A DNA stretch of 64,000 nt, from positions 1 through 64,000 of the forward strand of contig JAGNKX010000019.1 of the NCBI GenBank assembly GCA_017999915.1, in the 5' to 3' direction. The stretch comes from Spirochaetota bacterium. GTDB lineage: Bacteria; Spirochaetota; UBA4802; UBA5550. The notes below the pieces were generated by a model, which was not told the DNA's origin, did no database searches, and saw only the letters and a program-made list of their open reading frames with translations. Shown here piece after piece: positions 23,115 through 31,135 of this stretch (the stretch's first letter is position 1; every line of letters begins with the position of its first letter). Both the position numbers and the translations under genes were made by a program.

Positions 23115-25220
23115 TTAAAACCGCGGCTCTTCCCCGGTGGGTCCATGAAAATATTTCACCACCGTGACCTGGTTTCCCCTGTCATTGAAGGCCATCACGT
23201 CGAAGGACTTGCCGGCGATGATGAGGCCCCGTCCGTGGGCGAGGAGGTCCCGGTTTATGGTGTCCAGGGACACGGCCATGACGCTTCGATGGTCGAAGCC
23301 CTTTCCCTCGTCCGTTATGCGGTAAGCCACCATGGCCGGTGACAGCGAATACTCTATGATCACTTTTTTCCCTCGGTACAGGGGGTCTTTCTGGCGGTCG
23401 CGCACGAATTCCAGGTAGGAGCGGCCTGCCAGCGCGGCGGATTTCTCGCTGAACTCTATGTCCAGATTGCCATGCTCGATGGCGTTGATGATCATTTCCA
23501 GGAGGCCTGTTTTTACCGATTGTATGCCAGGCTGGTCCAGGTGCTTGCCCAGGTTTTTCACCAGGCGCTGGCAGAGGAGCTCGGCATGGCTGAAGTTGTT
23601 GTCAATGTAGTATACCTGGCGCTCGTTGTCCATGAGGTTCAGGACGATGTCGTCCGTCACGACGGAAGCGGTGCCGAATATGCCGGCTTTCCCGTCTGAT
23701 GTGATGTAATCGAGCTTCACCGACAGCGTCACCGGGTCCCGGTGGTATTTTGTCTTGAAATCGCTCCTGAAGGTTATCGATGTATTGTCCTTCCCCAGGC
23801 CGGCAAGGTATTCCTCAAAGATGTCCCGGTGCCTGCCGACCTCATTTTCAACGCTCGGGTCTATATAATCAAGGAAGCCGGTATCAAGCACCTCCCGCGG
23901 ATCGTAACCCAGCAGCTTTTGCATAGCCTTGTTTACGGCAATGAAGCGGAACTTCTCATCGAGGTTGAAGATTATATCATTGGAACTTTCGAGAAGATGT
24001 ATGTATTTCCGCTGCGCCTCTTCCACCTGGAGCCTCATGAGGTTAAGGCGGTCGGCCAGGCCGAGGGAAAGAAGAATGACCATGGCCACCCACCCGGCCT
24101 GGAGGCTGTAATTTGTTATAATATTTCCAGGGATGAAACCATATGTTTTCATGATATACAGTATCACGCCTATTATGAGAATGCATACGGCGGTAAGGAA
24201 GGACCGGGCTGTGCGCGACTTTTTCACCAGGGTGAGTATCGCCAGGATATAAATGCAATAGAACATGCTCGCGAGGGTTATGGCCGTAGTGGCCAGGATG
24301 CTGAACCGGTAAATCCGTATCACAAGGGTGGAAATACCGGCGGTAAAGCAGAGGACGATGAGCAACGTGAGGATGATGTCCGCACGGGGCATTAATTTCC
24401 GCAGGTCCACATAATACCTGCCGAATTGAAGGAAAAACGCGGTGGTAAGCCCTATCATGACCGGGTTGTTGTACCGCTCCCACCAGGGATTTCCCGGCCA
24501 GAGGTGCTGGAACGACATGCCGTTCAGGCCCATGGCGAGGAAGAGCATGAAGGCGATCGAAAGCATATAATACAGGTAGCCGATATCCTTCACGGAAAAG
24601 AACAGGATGAGGTGGTACATGACCATGACCAGGAGCATGCCGTAAAAGATCCAGAGAAGGGCCGATTCCCGATCGTCCTTCCGCTTGAACATGTCAGGCG
24701 CGTACAGGGCAAGATCGATGTTGAGGGCGCTATCGGACCGGAACCGAAGATAGCAGGTGATCGTTTTTCCATCCTTGATCGGCAACGGGAATACAAATGT
24801 TCTGTAGTCGAGGGGCCTGTGGGAGAAAATGTAACTGTGGCCGGTTTTATATACCGTGAGGGAGGCGCCGTCGTCAATATAGCAATCGATGAAGCTGATC
24901 AGGGGATAGTTCTGTTCAAGGTAGCAGGTAAAATCGGCGCCGGTGTTGTTTGCGACGCTGAAACGGACCCAGCAGGCCGTCCTGGTGAAGCCGAGTCCGA
25001 GAGATTCGTTGGCGGACATCCGCCAGTTCAGCGGGTCGCCGGTACCGTCCTTTCGCGTTTTCGCGCGAACATCCTCTATGCCAAGGCGCCCGTCCGGATC
25101 GGTCAGATACTCGATGCCGGGGCCGAGGGGCGTCTTCCTGAAACTCTTCTCAAGGGTAACCGTCGCGGACAGTGCGTCTATCGATATGAAAATGATAAAT
25201 GCGAGCACTGATAGCTTCAT
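23115..25220 (-). CDS. 7TMR-DISM sensor with PAS and RsbW-type ATPase domains
   Basis: 701 residues. Signal peptide 1-19; extracellular 7TMR-DISM sensing domain about 20-180; seven membrane helices about 186-393 (7TMR-DISM type). A PAS domain spans about 402-525 (LESSNDIIFNLDEKFRFIAV). The C-terminal HATPase domain spans about 545-692, with N box EMIINAIEHGN, G1 DEGKGFD and G2 AHGRGLIIAG. There is no HisKA dimerisation helix with a phospho-accepting His, so this is not an ordinary histidine kinase. The ATPase resembles RsbW/SpoIIAB anti-sigma or anti-anti-sigma kinases. A partner-switching output is inferred, and the SpoIIE-type phosphatase at 32399 is a possible opponent. Confidence 0.85.
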   Translation of the reverse strand: MKLSVLAFIIFISIDALSATVTLEKSFRKTPLGPGIEYLTDPDGRLGIEDVRAKTRKDGTGDPLNWRMSANESLGLGFTRTACWVRFSVANNTGADFTCYLEQNYPLISFIDCYIDDGASLTVYKTGHSYIFSHRPLDYRTFVFPLPIKDGKTITCYLRFRSDSALNIDLALYAPDMFKRKDDRESALLWIFYGMLLVMVMYHLILFFSVKDIGYLYYMLSIAFMLFLAMGLNGMSFQHLWPGNPWWERYNNPVMIGLTTAFFLQFGRYYVDLRKLMPRADIILTLLIVLCFTAGISTLVIRIYRFSILATTAITLASMFYCIYILAILTLVKKSRTARSFLTAVCILIIGVILYIMKTYGFIPGNIITNYSLQAGWVAMVILLSLGLADRLNLMRLQVEEAQRKYIHLLESSNDIIFNLDEKFRFIAVNKAMQKLLGYDPREVLDTGFLDYIDPSVENEVGRHRDIFEEYLAGLGKDNTSITFRSDFKTKYHRDPVTLSVKLDYITSDGKAGIFGTASVVTDDIVLNLMDNERQVYYIDNNFSHAELLCQRLVKNLGKHLDQPGIQSVKTGLLEMIINAIEHGNLDIEFSEKSAALAGRSYLEFVRDRQKDPLYRGKKVIIEYSLSPAMVAYRITDEGKGFDHRSVMAVSLDTINRDLLAHGRGLIIAGKSFDVMAFNDRGNQVTVVKYFHGPTGEEPRF

Positions 25221-25398
25221 GCCTGGGAAATCAACCTCCTTGCCAATATCTCCTGGTATGCGGTCACCATCGGGGAACCGGATTATTCGTTCAAAGTACA
25301 GGTGTATTGCCGATCGTTGTCAATGATAAAAAAAGCGGGGAGCAATGGCGCGATGTACGGAAGAGAGGCGGGGCTTCTCTGAAAAGTGCCCCCGCGTA

Positions 25399-25740
25399 TC
25401 AGCCTTTAAAAATAAAATATACCGCTCCCATGAGGCAGAGCCCGGCCCAGAGGTAGTTCAACCGTATCGGCTCCTTCATGTAAATGAGGGCGAAGGGGAC
25501 GAATACTGACAGGGTGATAACTTCCTGAAGGATCTTCAGCTGCGGCAGCGACAGTGTCGTGTACCCGATCCTGTTCGCCGGCACCTGCACCAAGTACTCG
25601 AAAAGGGCGATTCCCCAGCTGGCGAAGGCGGCGATGTACCAGGCGAAATTGTTAAGGTTCTTCAGGTGGGAATACCACGCGAAGGTCATGAAGATATTGG
25701 AAATGGTAAGAAGGATGATCGTTTTTGCTATGACGGGCAT
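25399..25740 (-). CDS. DUF486-family small membrane protein
   Basis: 113 residues from ATG 25740, preceded by GGAG 7 bases upstream. The frame runs further to 25866, but DUF486 proteins are about 115 residues, and the first 42 residues of the longer form are unlike the family. Four hydrophobic segments are seen, beginning IAKTIILLTISNIFMTFAWY. SWGIALFEYLVQVPANRIGY is the family hallmark, and the end reads LNYLWAGLCLMGAVYFIF. The family is related to small drug/metabolite transporter folds; function unknown. Adjacent upstream is a 75-bp palindromic element that may have inserted near its promoter. Confidence 0.85.
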   Translation of the reverse strand: MPVIAKTIILLTISNIFMTFAWYSHLKNLNNFAWYIAAFASWGIALFEYLVQVPANRIGYTTLSLPQLKILQEVITLSVFVPFALIYMKEPIRLNYLWAGLCLMGAVYFIFKG

Positions 25741-25877
25741 GTCGTTCTCCGGATGCGATAGACTATAGGGTGAAAGAAATACCGCGCCTCGAAAAAGCAA
25801 GGATATTTTTCGGATTTTTTTGAACTTAACGCCATAGAGCCGGCGCGACATTCGGTTTAAAATCAATGGTATTGTTT

Positions 25878-25952
25878 GGACATCGGGTAGCAGTATTTTT
25901 TTAGGGAGGGCCCATGCCCCCTCCCTAATTTACGAGTGCTACCCGGACATCG
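25878..25952. repeat. Stem-loop element flanked by 8-bp direct repeats
   Basis: GGACATCG occurs at 25878-25885 and 25945-25952. Between them GGGTAGCA (25885-25892) pairs with TGCTACCC (25937-25944), and TTAGGGAGGG (25901-25910) pairs with CCCTCCCTAA (25919-25928). The arrangement looks like a miniature insertion with target duplication, lying between the divergent genes at 25740 and 26040. No second copy was noticed in the window. Confidence 0.6.
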
Positions 25953-26039
25953 CAAAAGTAAAAAAACCTTGCATTTTCTCGATAAGGACCGCATTAATGA
26001 AGGGCGCGGATACTGATAATTTTCGGGGAGGTTCATGCC

Positions 26040-26804
26040 ATGCCATCCAGATTGCGTCTGGCCGTGGCCTTTTTCGCGGTATTCATCGAGATAAACCTGA
26101 TGATGATTACCATAGTCTATACCGTTAACTATTACAAGATGTCGCCGGCATCCTTTATCGTCAATGTCCTGGGCTGGTCCCTGGCGCTGATAGCGGTCGG
26201 GTTCCTTGTGAAATCGGCCCTGAAATCCAATGCAGTATTCATATTCCCCTTCCTGTGCGTCATGGCCTCCCTGGTCGTGGCCGTATCATTCAATAATACC
26301 TTTACCATTCTCACCGGCAAAGAGGTGAAGAACGTGTCAGTGGCGGACGCGGAATCGTATAGGGATGCGGCGGTCATCGGCTTCAGGGACGGCAGGCTGG
26401 AAAGCGGATACATGGGGGTGCATGTCGACCGGAATATGTCGCGGAAGTCTTCTTCCGCCTCGACGTATTATGCCGTACCCTATGTTCCCGATTCCTGGGA
26501 TAAGAGCCGGCCGGTCACGGTCTGGGTATTATGCAAATACAGCACGGATGCCTGCCTGGCCAATACCCGCACGGCCGTGGTCAAGGATGTCTTTCCCGGA
26601 GGAGTGAAGGAGGCCGAGGAGAAGTACGGCCTGAAATCCGACCCGAAGGCGCTGACGGTCCACTGGATCGCCGATGCCGGCAGCGAAATAGCAAGGGGCA
26701 GGCTCGTGATCATGGCCGGAATGGCCGCCGTCAACGCGGCATGGCTTCTGGTATTCCTCGCCTCGGTCTTTTGGCACTACCGCGGGGGACGGCAGGGCGC
26801 ATAG
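26040..26804 (+). CDS. Membrane protein of unknown function
   Basis: 254 residues. Three hydrophobic segments at about 5-28, 38-60 and 66-88 are followed by a soluble stretch of about 125 residues with many Ser, Asp and Tyr, then a membrane segment at about 222-243. The soluble part holds YYAVPYVPDSWDKSRPVTVW and a CKYSTDAC pair of cysteines that could form a disulfide if it faces outward. No family recognised. GGGGAGG precedes the ATG. The next membrane protein begins 8 bases after its stop, so the two are likely co-expressed and may work together. Confidence 0.75.
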   Translation: MPSRLRLAVAFFAVFIEINLMMITIVYTVNYYKMSPASFIVNVLGWSLALIAVGFLVKSALKSNAVFIFPFLCVMASLVVAVSFNNTFTILTGKEVKNVSVADAESYRDAAVIGFRDGRLESGYMGVHVDRNMSRKSSSASTYYAVPYVPDSWDKSRPVTVWVLCKYSTDACLANTRTAVVKDVFPGGVKEAEEKYGLKSDPKALTVHWIADAGSEIARGRLVIMAGMAAVNAAWLLVFLASVFWHYRGGRQGA

Positions 26805-26812
26805 AAATCATC

Positions 26813-27766
26813 ATGGATCGGCAAGCATCTTTTTTCCGGAAGTATATCTTCCGCCTCAACCTGGATGAGCTGTTATTCGACATTTTTCTCATCGCCTACG
26901 CCGAGTTCTTCCTGTACAGGTTCGTCACCGGCGGCAAGTGGCTTGTCGAGATCCTCTCCATGAAAACCCTTCTTCTCGGCGGCGTGTTCATCGATTTTTT
27001 TATCATCTGGTACCTTGGCATTATCCTCAAGGAATACCTGGGCTATTACAAGAAGCCCCTTGTCATAGTGATGTACGGTATCGCCGCCCTCTGGATCGTG
27101 TGCGCCCTCCATATAGGCATCGCGAAGAATGTCTTTGACATTTTCGGCAAACCGGATTTTATCGTGATGTCCGTGTTCGCTTATCTCATGGTCACGGTGG
27201 GCATCGGCGGCGGCATCGTCTTCGCCGGCACCGAAGTGCAGCGGGGCGGGGGAACGCCGGTGGCTGCCGTACGGGCGCGGGCGCTGAAGATTCTCCTTCC
27301 CTTCGGCATGTGGGCCATGAACATATACCTCATCTACTATCTCCTCGATGCCCTGCGAATGAAATACATCCTTATCGGTATACCCCTCTGGGCGCTCTTT
27401 ACCTTCCTCGAATTCTACCTGCTCTGGATTATCGAGAAGCGCTTGAGAAAGGGCGCGTCCGCTGAGTGGGGGCCTTCCGGGGCGGACACGGTTTTCAGGA
27501 AGTTTATTTTCCCTGTCATCGCGGTCACGCTTCTCTGTCTCTGGGACGAGATCTTTCTCTGGGGAAGCATCACCCGGGCGTTGAAGAACGGGAATACCCC
27601 CTCCATGGGCGGCACCCTGGCCTATCTCACCCTCGCCGGGATCGTGCCGATGCGTGTCATCCTGGTCTTCCAGCCACCGCTGAGCCTGGTCAACCTCGCC
27701 ATCGGCGTGGGTTCCATGGGATACTTCCTCTATTCCGTGGCATTGCTTATCAAAGGGTTTGCCTGA
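26813..27766 (+). CDS. Polytopic membrane protein of unknown function
   Basis: 317 residues from ATG 26813; the frame stays open back to 26531, but that part overlaps the preceding gene and is unlike a protein. About eight hydrophobic segments are seen, for example ELLFDIFLIAYAEFFLYRFV, IMYLI-type segments in the middle, and ILVFQPPLSLVNLAIGVGSM near the end. No conserved motif known to me. Ribosome site weak, so translation may be coupled to the gene ending at 26804. Paired unknown membrane proteins suggest a complex or transport function; nothing more can be said. Confidence 0.72.
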   Translation: MDRQASFFRKYIFRLNLDELLFDIFLIAYAEFFLYRFVTGGKWLVEILSMKTLLLGGVFIDFFIIWYLGIILKEYLGYYKKPLVIVMYGIAALWIVCALHIGIAKNVFDIFGKPDFIVMSVFAYLMVTVGIGGGIVFAGTEVQRGGGTPVAAVRARALKILLPFGMWAMNIYLIYYLLDALRMKYILIGIPLWALFTFLEFYLLWIIEKRLRKGASAEWGPSGADTVFRKFIFPVIAVTLLCLWDEIFLWGSITRALKNGNTPSMGGTLAYLTLAGIVPMRVILVFQPPLSLVNLAIGVGSMGYFLYSVALLIKGFA

Positions 27767-27790
27767 ACAATATGTGGAAAAAAGAAAAAT

Positions 27791-27922
27791 TTCTCGCGGA
27801 GCCGCCGAGTCGCAGAGTTCAAATGATTCGCCCATGGTATTCAATAACGGCATAGACCGGGGTAATGGATTTCATTGTATTGATTCTTTATTATTCTCTG
27901 CGCCTCTGTGTCTCTGCGAGAA
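27791..27922. repeat. 132-bp element with 27-bp terminal inverted repeats
   Basis: The left end TTCTCGCGGAGCCGCCGAGT (27791-27817 in full) and the right end (27896-27922) are inverted copies with four mismatches over 27 bases. The centre has no gene. The ends resemble the TTCTCGC-rich interspersed repeats common in environmental bacterial genomes; no transposase is present. Confidence 0.72.
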
Positions 27923-27981
27923 CCCCCGATCCGGTGTTATGGAAAATCCTGAATACAAATCTGGAAAAAATACTTGCATTT

Positions 27982-28002
27982 AAACATAACACTGTTATGT
28001 TT
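27982..28002. promoter_or_regulatory. Operator-like palindrome upstream of the Fe-S protein
   Basis: AAACATAAC (27982-27990), ACT, GTTATGTTT (27994-28002): a perfect 9-bp inverted repeat. TTGCAT at 27975-27980 and TATGTT within the right arm could be -35 and -10, which would put the palindrome across the promoter. Located 37 bases before the ATG at 28039. Confidence 0.55.
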
Positions 28003-28038
28003 GGATTGATTTTATGATATTAACCGGCGAGGTGCACC

Positions 28039-29124
28039 ATGGCAGATGATGTATACTACAGGCTCAGGGATATTCTTGACAAGATGCCCAACGGCTACCC
28101 ATCCACTGATGACGGTCTTGAGATAAAAATCCTTAAAAAGATATTCACCGAGGAGGAAGCGGAGGTCGCCACGAAGATGCGGATGAAATTCGAGACCGCG
28201 GAGGCCATGGCGGCGCGGACCGGCCTCGACGTAGAATACCTGAAAAAAATGCTCCCCCAAATGGCCAATAACGGCCAGATCTTCGGCGTCACCATCGGGG
28301 GCGCGAAGATATACAAGCTGGCGCCCTTCGTGTTCGGGGTCTATGAATGGCAGGTATACCGCCTCGACCGGGAGCTGGTCGACTTGTGCGAGGAGTATTT
28401 CGAGCGCGGGTTCGGCGAATATTTCTGGAGCAAGACCCCGGCCCTGACGAAAGTAGTCCCCGTGGAACAGGAGATACCCGCCGGCTCCGTCGTGGAGCCG
28501 TACGAATCCATTACCGGATTGATCGAAAAGGCGAAATCATGGGCCGTGGGCGACTGCATTTGTAAAAAGGAAAAGATGATCCTCGGAGAAAAGTGCGACA
28601 ATCCGATGGAAGTGTGCATGGCGCTCTCCCCGATAGAGAACATGTTCGAGGGCTACTTCTGGGGAAGGCCCATCACCAAGGAGGAGGCCTATGCGGTTCT
28701 GAAAAAAGCCGAGGATTCCGGCCTTGTTCACATGATCTCCAACACGAAGGAAGGGCACATCTTTATCTGCAACTGCTGCGGCTGCTGCTGCGGCATCCTC
28801 CGGGGCGTCAATCAACTCGGCCTGGATTCCGCCATGGCGCGCTCCAATTACCGGGCCGTGGTGGACGAGAACCTCTGCACCGCCTGCGGCGCCTGCCGTG
28901 ACCGGTGCCAGGTAAAAGGGGTCATCGAAATCGGCGGCACCGCCATGATCAGCGACCGCTGCATAGGGTGCGGCCTCTGCGTGTCATCGTGCCCCCTCGA
29001 AGCGATAAAAATGACAAGAAAAGAGGACGCCGATATCGAATATGTGCCGATAGATGAAAAAGAGTGGAACAAAAAGCGGGCCGAGGGCCGCGGCAGGGAC
29101 GACTACAAGGAACTGCTGAAATAA
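28039..29124 (+). CDS. Fe-S protein with helix-turn-helix-like N-terminus and two ferredoxin clusters
   Basis: 361 residues. The N-terminal 95 residues look like a winged helix (AEAMAARTGLDVEYLKKMLP, then a beta hairpin GVTIGGAKIYKL). The middle carries VGDCICKKEK and CDNPMEVC and, near residue 251, the dense Cys motif CNCCGCCCG. The C-terminal region has two [4Fe-4S] ferredoxin motifs, CTACGACRDRC and CIGCGLCVSSCP. Similar proteins occur in anaerobes with CoA-ester metabolism, but I do not know a proven function. It could be an electron carrier or a redox-responsive regulator. A palindrome sits over its promoter. Start supported by GAGGTGCACC. Confidence 0.8.
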   Translation: MADDVYYRLRDILDKMPNGYPSTDDGLEIKILKKIFTEEEAEVATKMRMKFETAEAMAARTGLDVEYLKKMLPQMANNGQIFGVTIGGAKIYKLAPFVFGVYEWQVYRLDRELVDLCEEYFERGFGEYFWSKTPALTKVVPVEQEIPAGSVVEPYESITGLIEKAKSWAVGDCICKKEKMILGEKCDNPMEVCMALSPIENMFEGYFWGRPITKEEAYAVLKKAEDSGLVHMISNTKEGHIFICNCCGCCCGILRGVNQLGLDSAMARSNYRAVVDENLCTACGACRDRCQVKGVIEIGGTAMISDRCIGCGLCVSSCPLEAIKMTRKEDADIEYVPIDEKEWNKKRAEGRGRDDYKELLK

Positions 29125-29162
29125 CATGGTGCATTGCCCGGCAGCCCCCCATCTCTATCCAT

Positions 29163-29243
29163 CTCCCCCCTGAATCCCCCGGAGGGGAACTTGTATTGTT
29201 AATATTGATCAGTGAAGCCCCCGCCAGGGGTTTTTAGGGGGGA
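29163..29243. repeat. Imperfect inverted-repeat element before the peptidase gene
   Basis: The left arm 29163-29192 (CTCCCCCCTGAATCCCCC at its start) and right arm 29215-29243 (ending TTTTTAGGGGGGAC) are inverted copies with mismatches, each able to fold. It fills the space between the Fe-S gene and the peptidase. Confidence 0.65.
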
Positions 29244-29267
29244 CAGATTACGGCAAGGATATGCCAT

Positions 29268-30335
29268 ATGCGTTTAAAGAAACTGAAAAGAGCTCTCCAG
29301 GACCGGGGGGCGCTCCCCTACCTTGTCACTGACCTGGTGAACGTGCGCTACCTCACCGGTTTTTCCGGATCCTACGCGAGCCTGGTCATCGGCAGTGAAC
29401 GGTCCTATTTCATATCCGATTCGCGGTACGAGGAGTACGCCCGCTCCATCATGCCGAAGGGCGTGGAATTCGTCCTCCAGAAAATAGACTTTCTTGAAAC
29501 GCTGAAATCGGTCCTGAAGACCATCGGCGCGAGGGAGCTGTTCCTCGAAGAGCACTCAACCCCCTTTTCCGTGTACCGTAACATGAAGAGGAACCTGAAA
29601 GGCGTGAAGCTCATGCCGGGCGGCGACGAGGTGAACACAGTCCGCATGGTGAAGGACGAGGACGAGCTCGCCATTCTCAGGGAGGCCGCGAAGATCACCG
29701 ACGCCTGCGTCGAGCATCTCAAGAAGATCATCAGGCCTGGGGACGGGGAGTGGGACATCGCCGTGGAGATCGAGCATTTCTACCGGAAGCACGGCTGCCG
29801 AAAGACTTCCTTCGACTGCATCATCGCCTCCGGCCCGGGCTCGTCGATGCCGCACTACGCCACCTCCATGACCAAGAAGGTGCGGGCCGGGGAGGTCATC
29901 CTCATCGACATGGGGTGCGAGTTCCGGGGCTATAATTCAGACTTGACAAGAACCATGTTCATTTCTAATGTTGACCCCGCCCTTGAGCGCATATACCGCA
30001 TTGTCCAGCAGGCCCAGGAGGCGGCCGTTGACGCGGTGCGGCCCGGGATCACCACCGGGAAGCTTGACGCGGCGGCGCGGGACATCATTGCGGAAGCCGG
30101 CTACGGCGACCGTTTCGGCCATTCCCTCGGTCACGGGATCGGCATGGAGGTCCATGAGCTGCCGGCCATCAAGCTGGGAGACCTGAAGCTGAAAAGGAAC
30201 ATGGCCATCACGATCGAGCCCGGCATATATGTGCCCGGCGTCGGCGGCGTCCGCATAGAGGACATGGTCGTGGTCACCGCGAAGGGGCGCGAGGTTCTGA
30301 CCAAATCATCGAAAGACATCATTGTTATAGGATAG
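29268..30335 (+). CDS. pepP: Xaa-Pro aminopeptidase family M24B
   Basis: 355 residues. A creatinase-like N-terminal domain (about 1-125, LVTDLVNVRYLTGFSGSY) is followed by the pita-bread metallopeptidase domain. All five metal ligands are in place: Asp in LIDMGCEFRGYNSDLTRTMF (two Asp), His in FGHSLGHGIGMEVHE, Glu in AITIEPGIYVPG and Glu in GVRIEDMVVV. It removes N-terminal residues before proline or acts as a dipeptidase. The efp gene begins 6 bases after the stop, an arrangement seen in many bacteria. Start supported by AAGGATATGCC before ATG. Confidence 0.93.
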   Translation: MRLKKLKRALQDRGALPYLVTDLVNVRYLTGFSGSYASLVIGSERSYFISDSRYEEYARSIMPKGVEFVLQKIDFLETLKSVLKTIGARELFLEEHSTPFSVYRNMKRNLKGVKLMPGGDEVNTVRMVKDEDELAILREAAKITDACVEHLKKIIRPGDGEWDIAVEIEHFYRKHGCRKTSFDCIIASGPGSSMPHYATSMTKKVRAGEVILIDMGCEFRGYNSDLTRTMFISNVDPALERIYRIVQQAQEAAVDAVRPGITTGKLDAAARDIIAEAGYGDRFGHSLGHGIGMEVHELPAIKLGDLKLKRNMAITIEPGIYVPGVGGVRIEDMVVVTAKGREVLTKSSKDIIVIG

Positions 30336-30341
30336 TTGAAT

Positions 30342-30905
30342 ATGATCTCTGTAAACGATCTCAGACGCGGACACGTCATAATTATCGACAAGGAATTATT
30401 TTCCGTCATCGAGCAGCAGCACCACAAGCCCGGCAAGGGCGGCGCCATCGTCAGGGTCAAGATGCGCAACGTCAGGAAGGGTAACGTCATAGACCGGACC
30501 TGGAACGCCGGCGTCATGATAGAGGACGTGCGCCTCGAAAAGCGGCCCATGCAGTATCTCTACCGCGAGGGGGACTCGGTGGTGTTCATGGACACCGAGA
30601 CCTTCGACCAGGAGCATGTTCCGGCCGACGCCATCGGGGACGCCCTGCAGTTCATGAAGGAAGAGGATGTTGTCCAGATAGCCTTTTACGAAGGCGAGGC
30701 GCTCACCATCGAGCCTCCCGCGTCGGTGGTGCTCAAGGTCACCTATGCGGAGCCGGGCCTGCGCGGCGACACGGCGACCAACGTGCGCAAGCCCGTCAAG
30801 GTCGAGACCGGCGCGGAGGTCAAGGTCCCGCTCTTCGTCAACGAGGGCGATTACATCAAGATCAACACCGAGACCGGGGAATATATCGAGCGGGTTAAGA
30901 TGTAG
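30342..30905 (+). CDS. efp: Translation elongation factor P
   Basis: 187 residues from ATG 30342 (ISVNDLRRGHVI); a TTG two codons upstream is less likely. Three EF-P beta domains. The loop that reaches the peptidyl transferase centre reads HKPGKGGAIV, with Lys at the position that is modified by lysylation in many bacteria. The C-terminus has PLFVNEGDYIKINTETGEYI, the EF-P signature. EF-P relieves ribosome stalling at polyproline. Directly after the Xaa-Pro peptidase gene. No modification genes are in the window. Confidence 0.96.
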   Translation: MISVNDLRRGHVIIIDKELFSVIEQQHHKPGKGGAIVRVKMRNVRKGNVIDRTWNAGVMIEDVRLEKRPMQYLYREGDSVVFMDTETFDQEHVPADAIGDALQFMKEEDVVQIAFYEGEALTIEPPASVVLKVTYAEPGLRGDTATNVRKPVKVETGAEVKVPLFVNEGDYIKINTETGEYIERVKM

Positions 30906-30907
30906 GC

Positions 30908-31135
30908 ATGGATTTCTTCGAACAGATCGCCGACTGGATAAAGAAGAACCCCGGGAAAACCATCGGCGCCGCCTTCGGCTTTGTCATCGGGATTCTCCTG
31001 CTCACCATCGGGTGGTGGAAGACCCTCATCGTTCTCCTCCTGGCCTTCATCGGCTTCATCATCGGCAAGTCCCGCGATGAAAATATCCCTGTCGTGGACA
31101 TGATTACCTCCTTTTTTCGGCGAAATCGTGATTGA
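30908..31135 (+). CDS. DUF2273-type small membrane protein
   Basis: 75 residues with two adjacent hydrophobic segments (GAAFGFVIGILLLTIGWWKT and LIVLLLAFIGFIIG) and short charged ends. This matches the DUF2273 family, found in Gram-positives beside Asp23 envelope-stress proteins. It starts 2 bases after the efp stop, and its own stop overlaps the next gene. Its role is unknown; the operon position suggests co-expression with EF-P and the TPR membrane protein. Confidence 0.8.
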   Translation: MDFFEQIADWIKKNPGKTIGAAFGFVIGILLLTIGWWKTLIVLLLAFIGFIIGKSRDENIPVVDMITSFFRRNRD

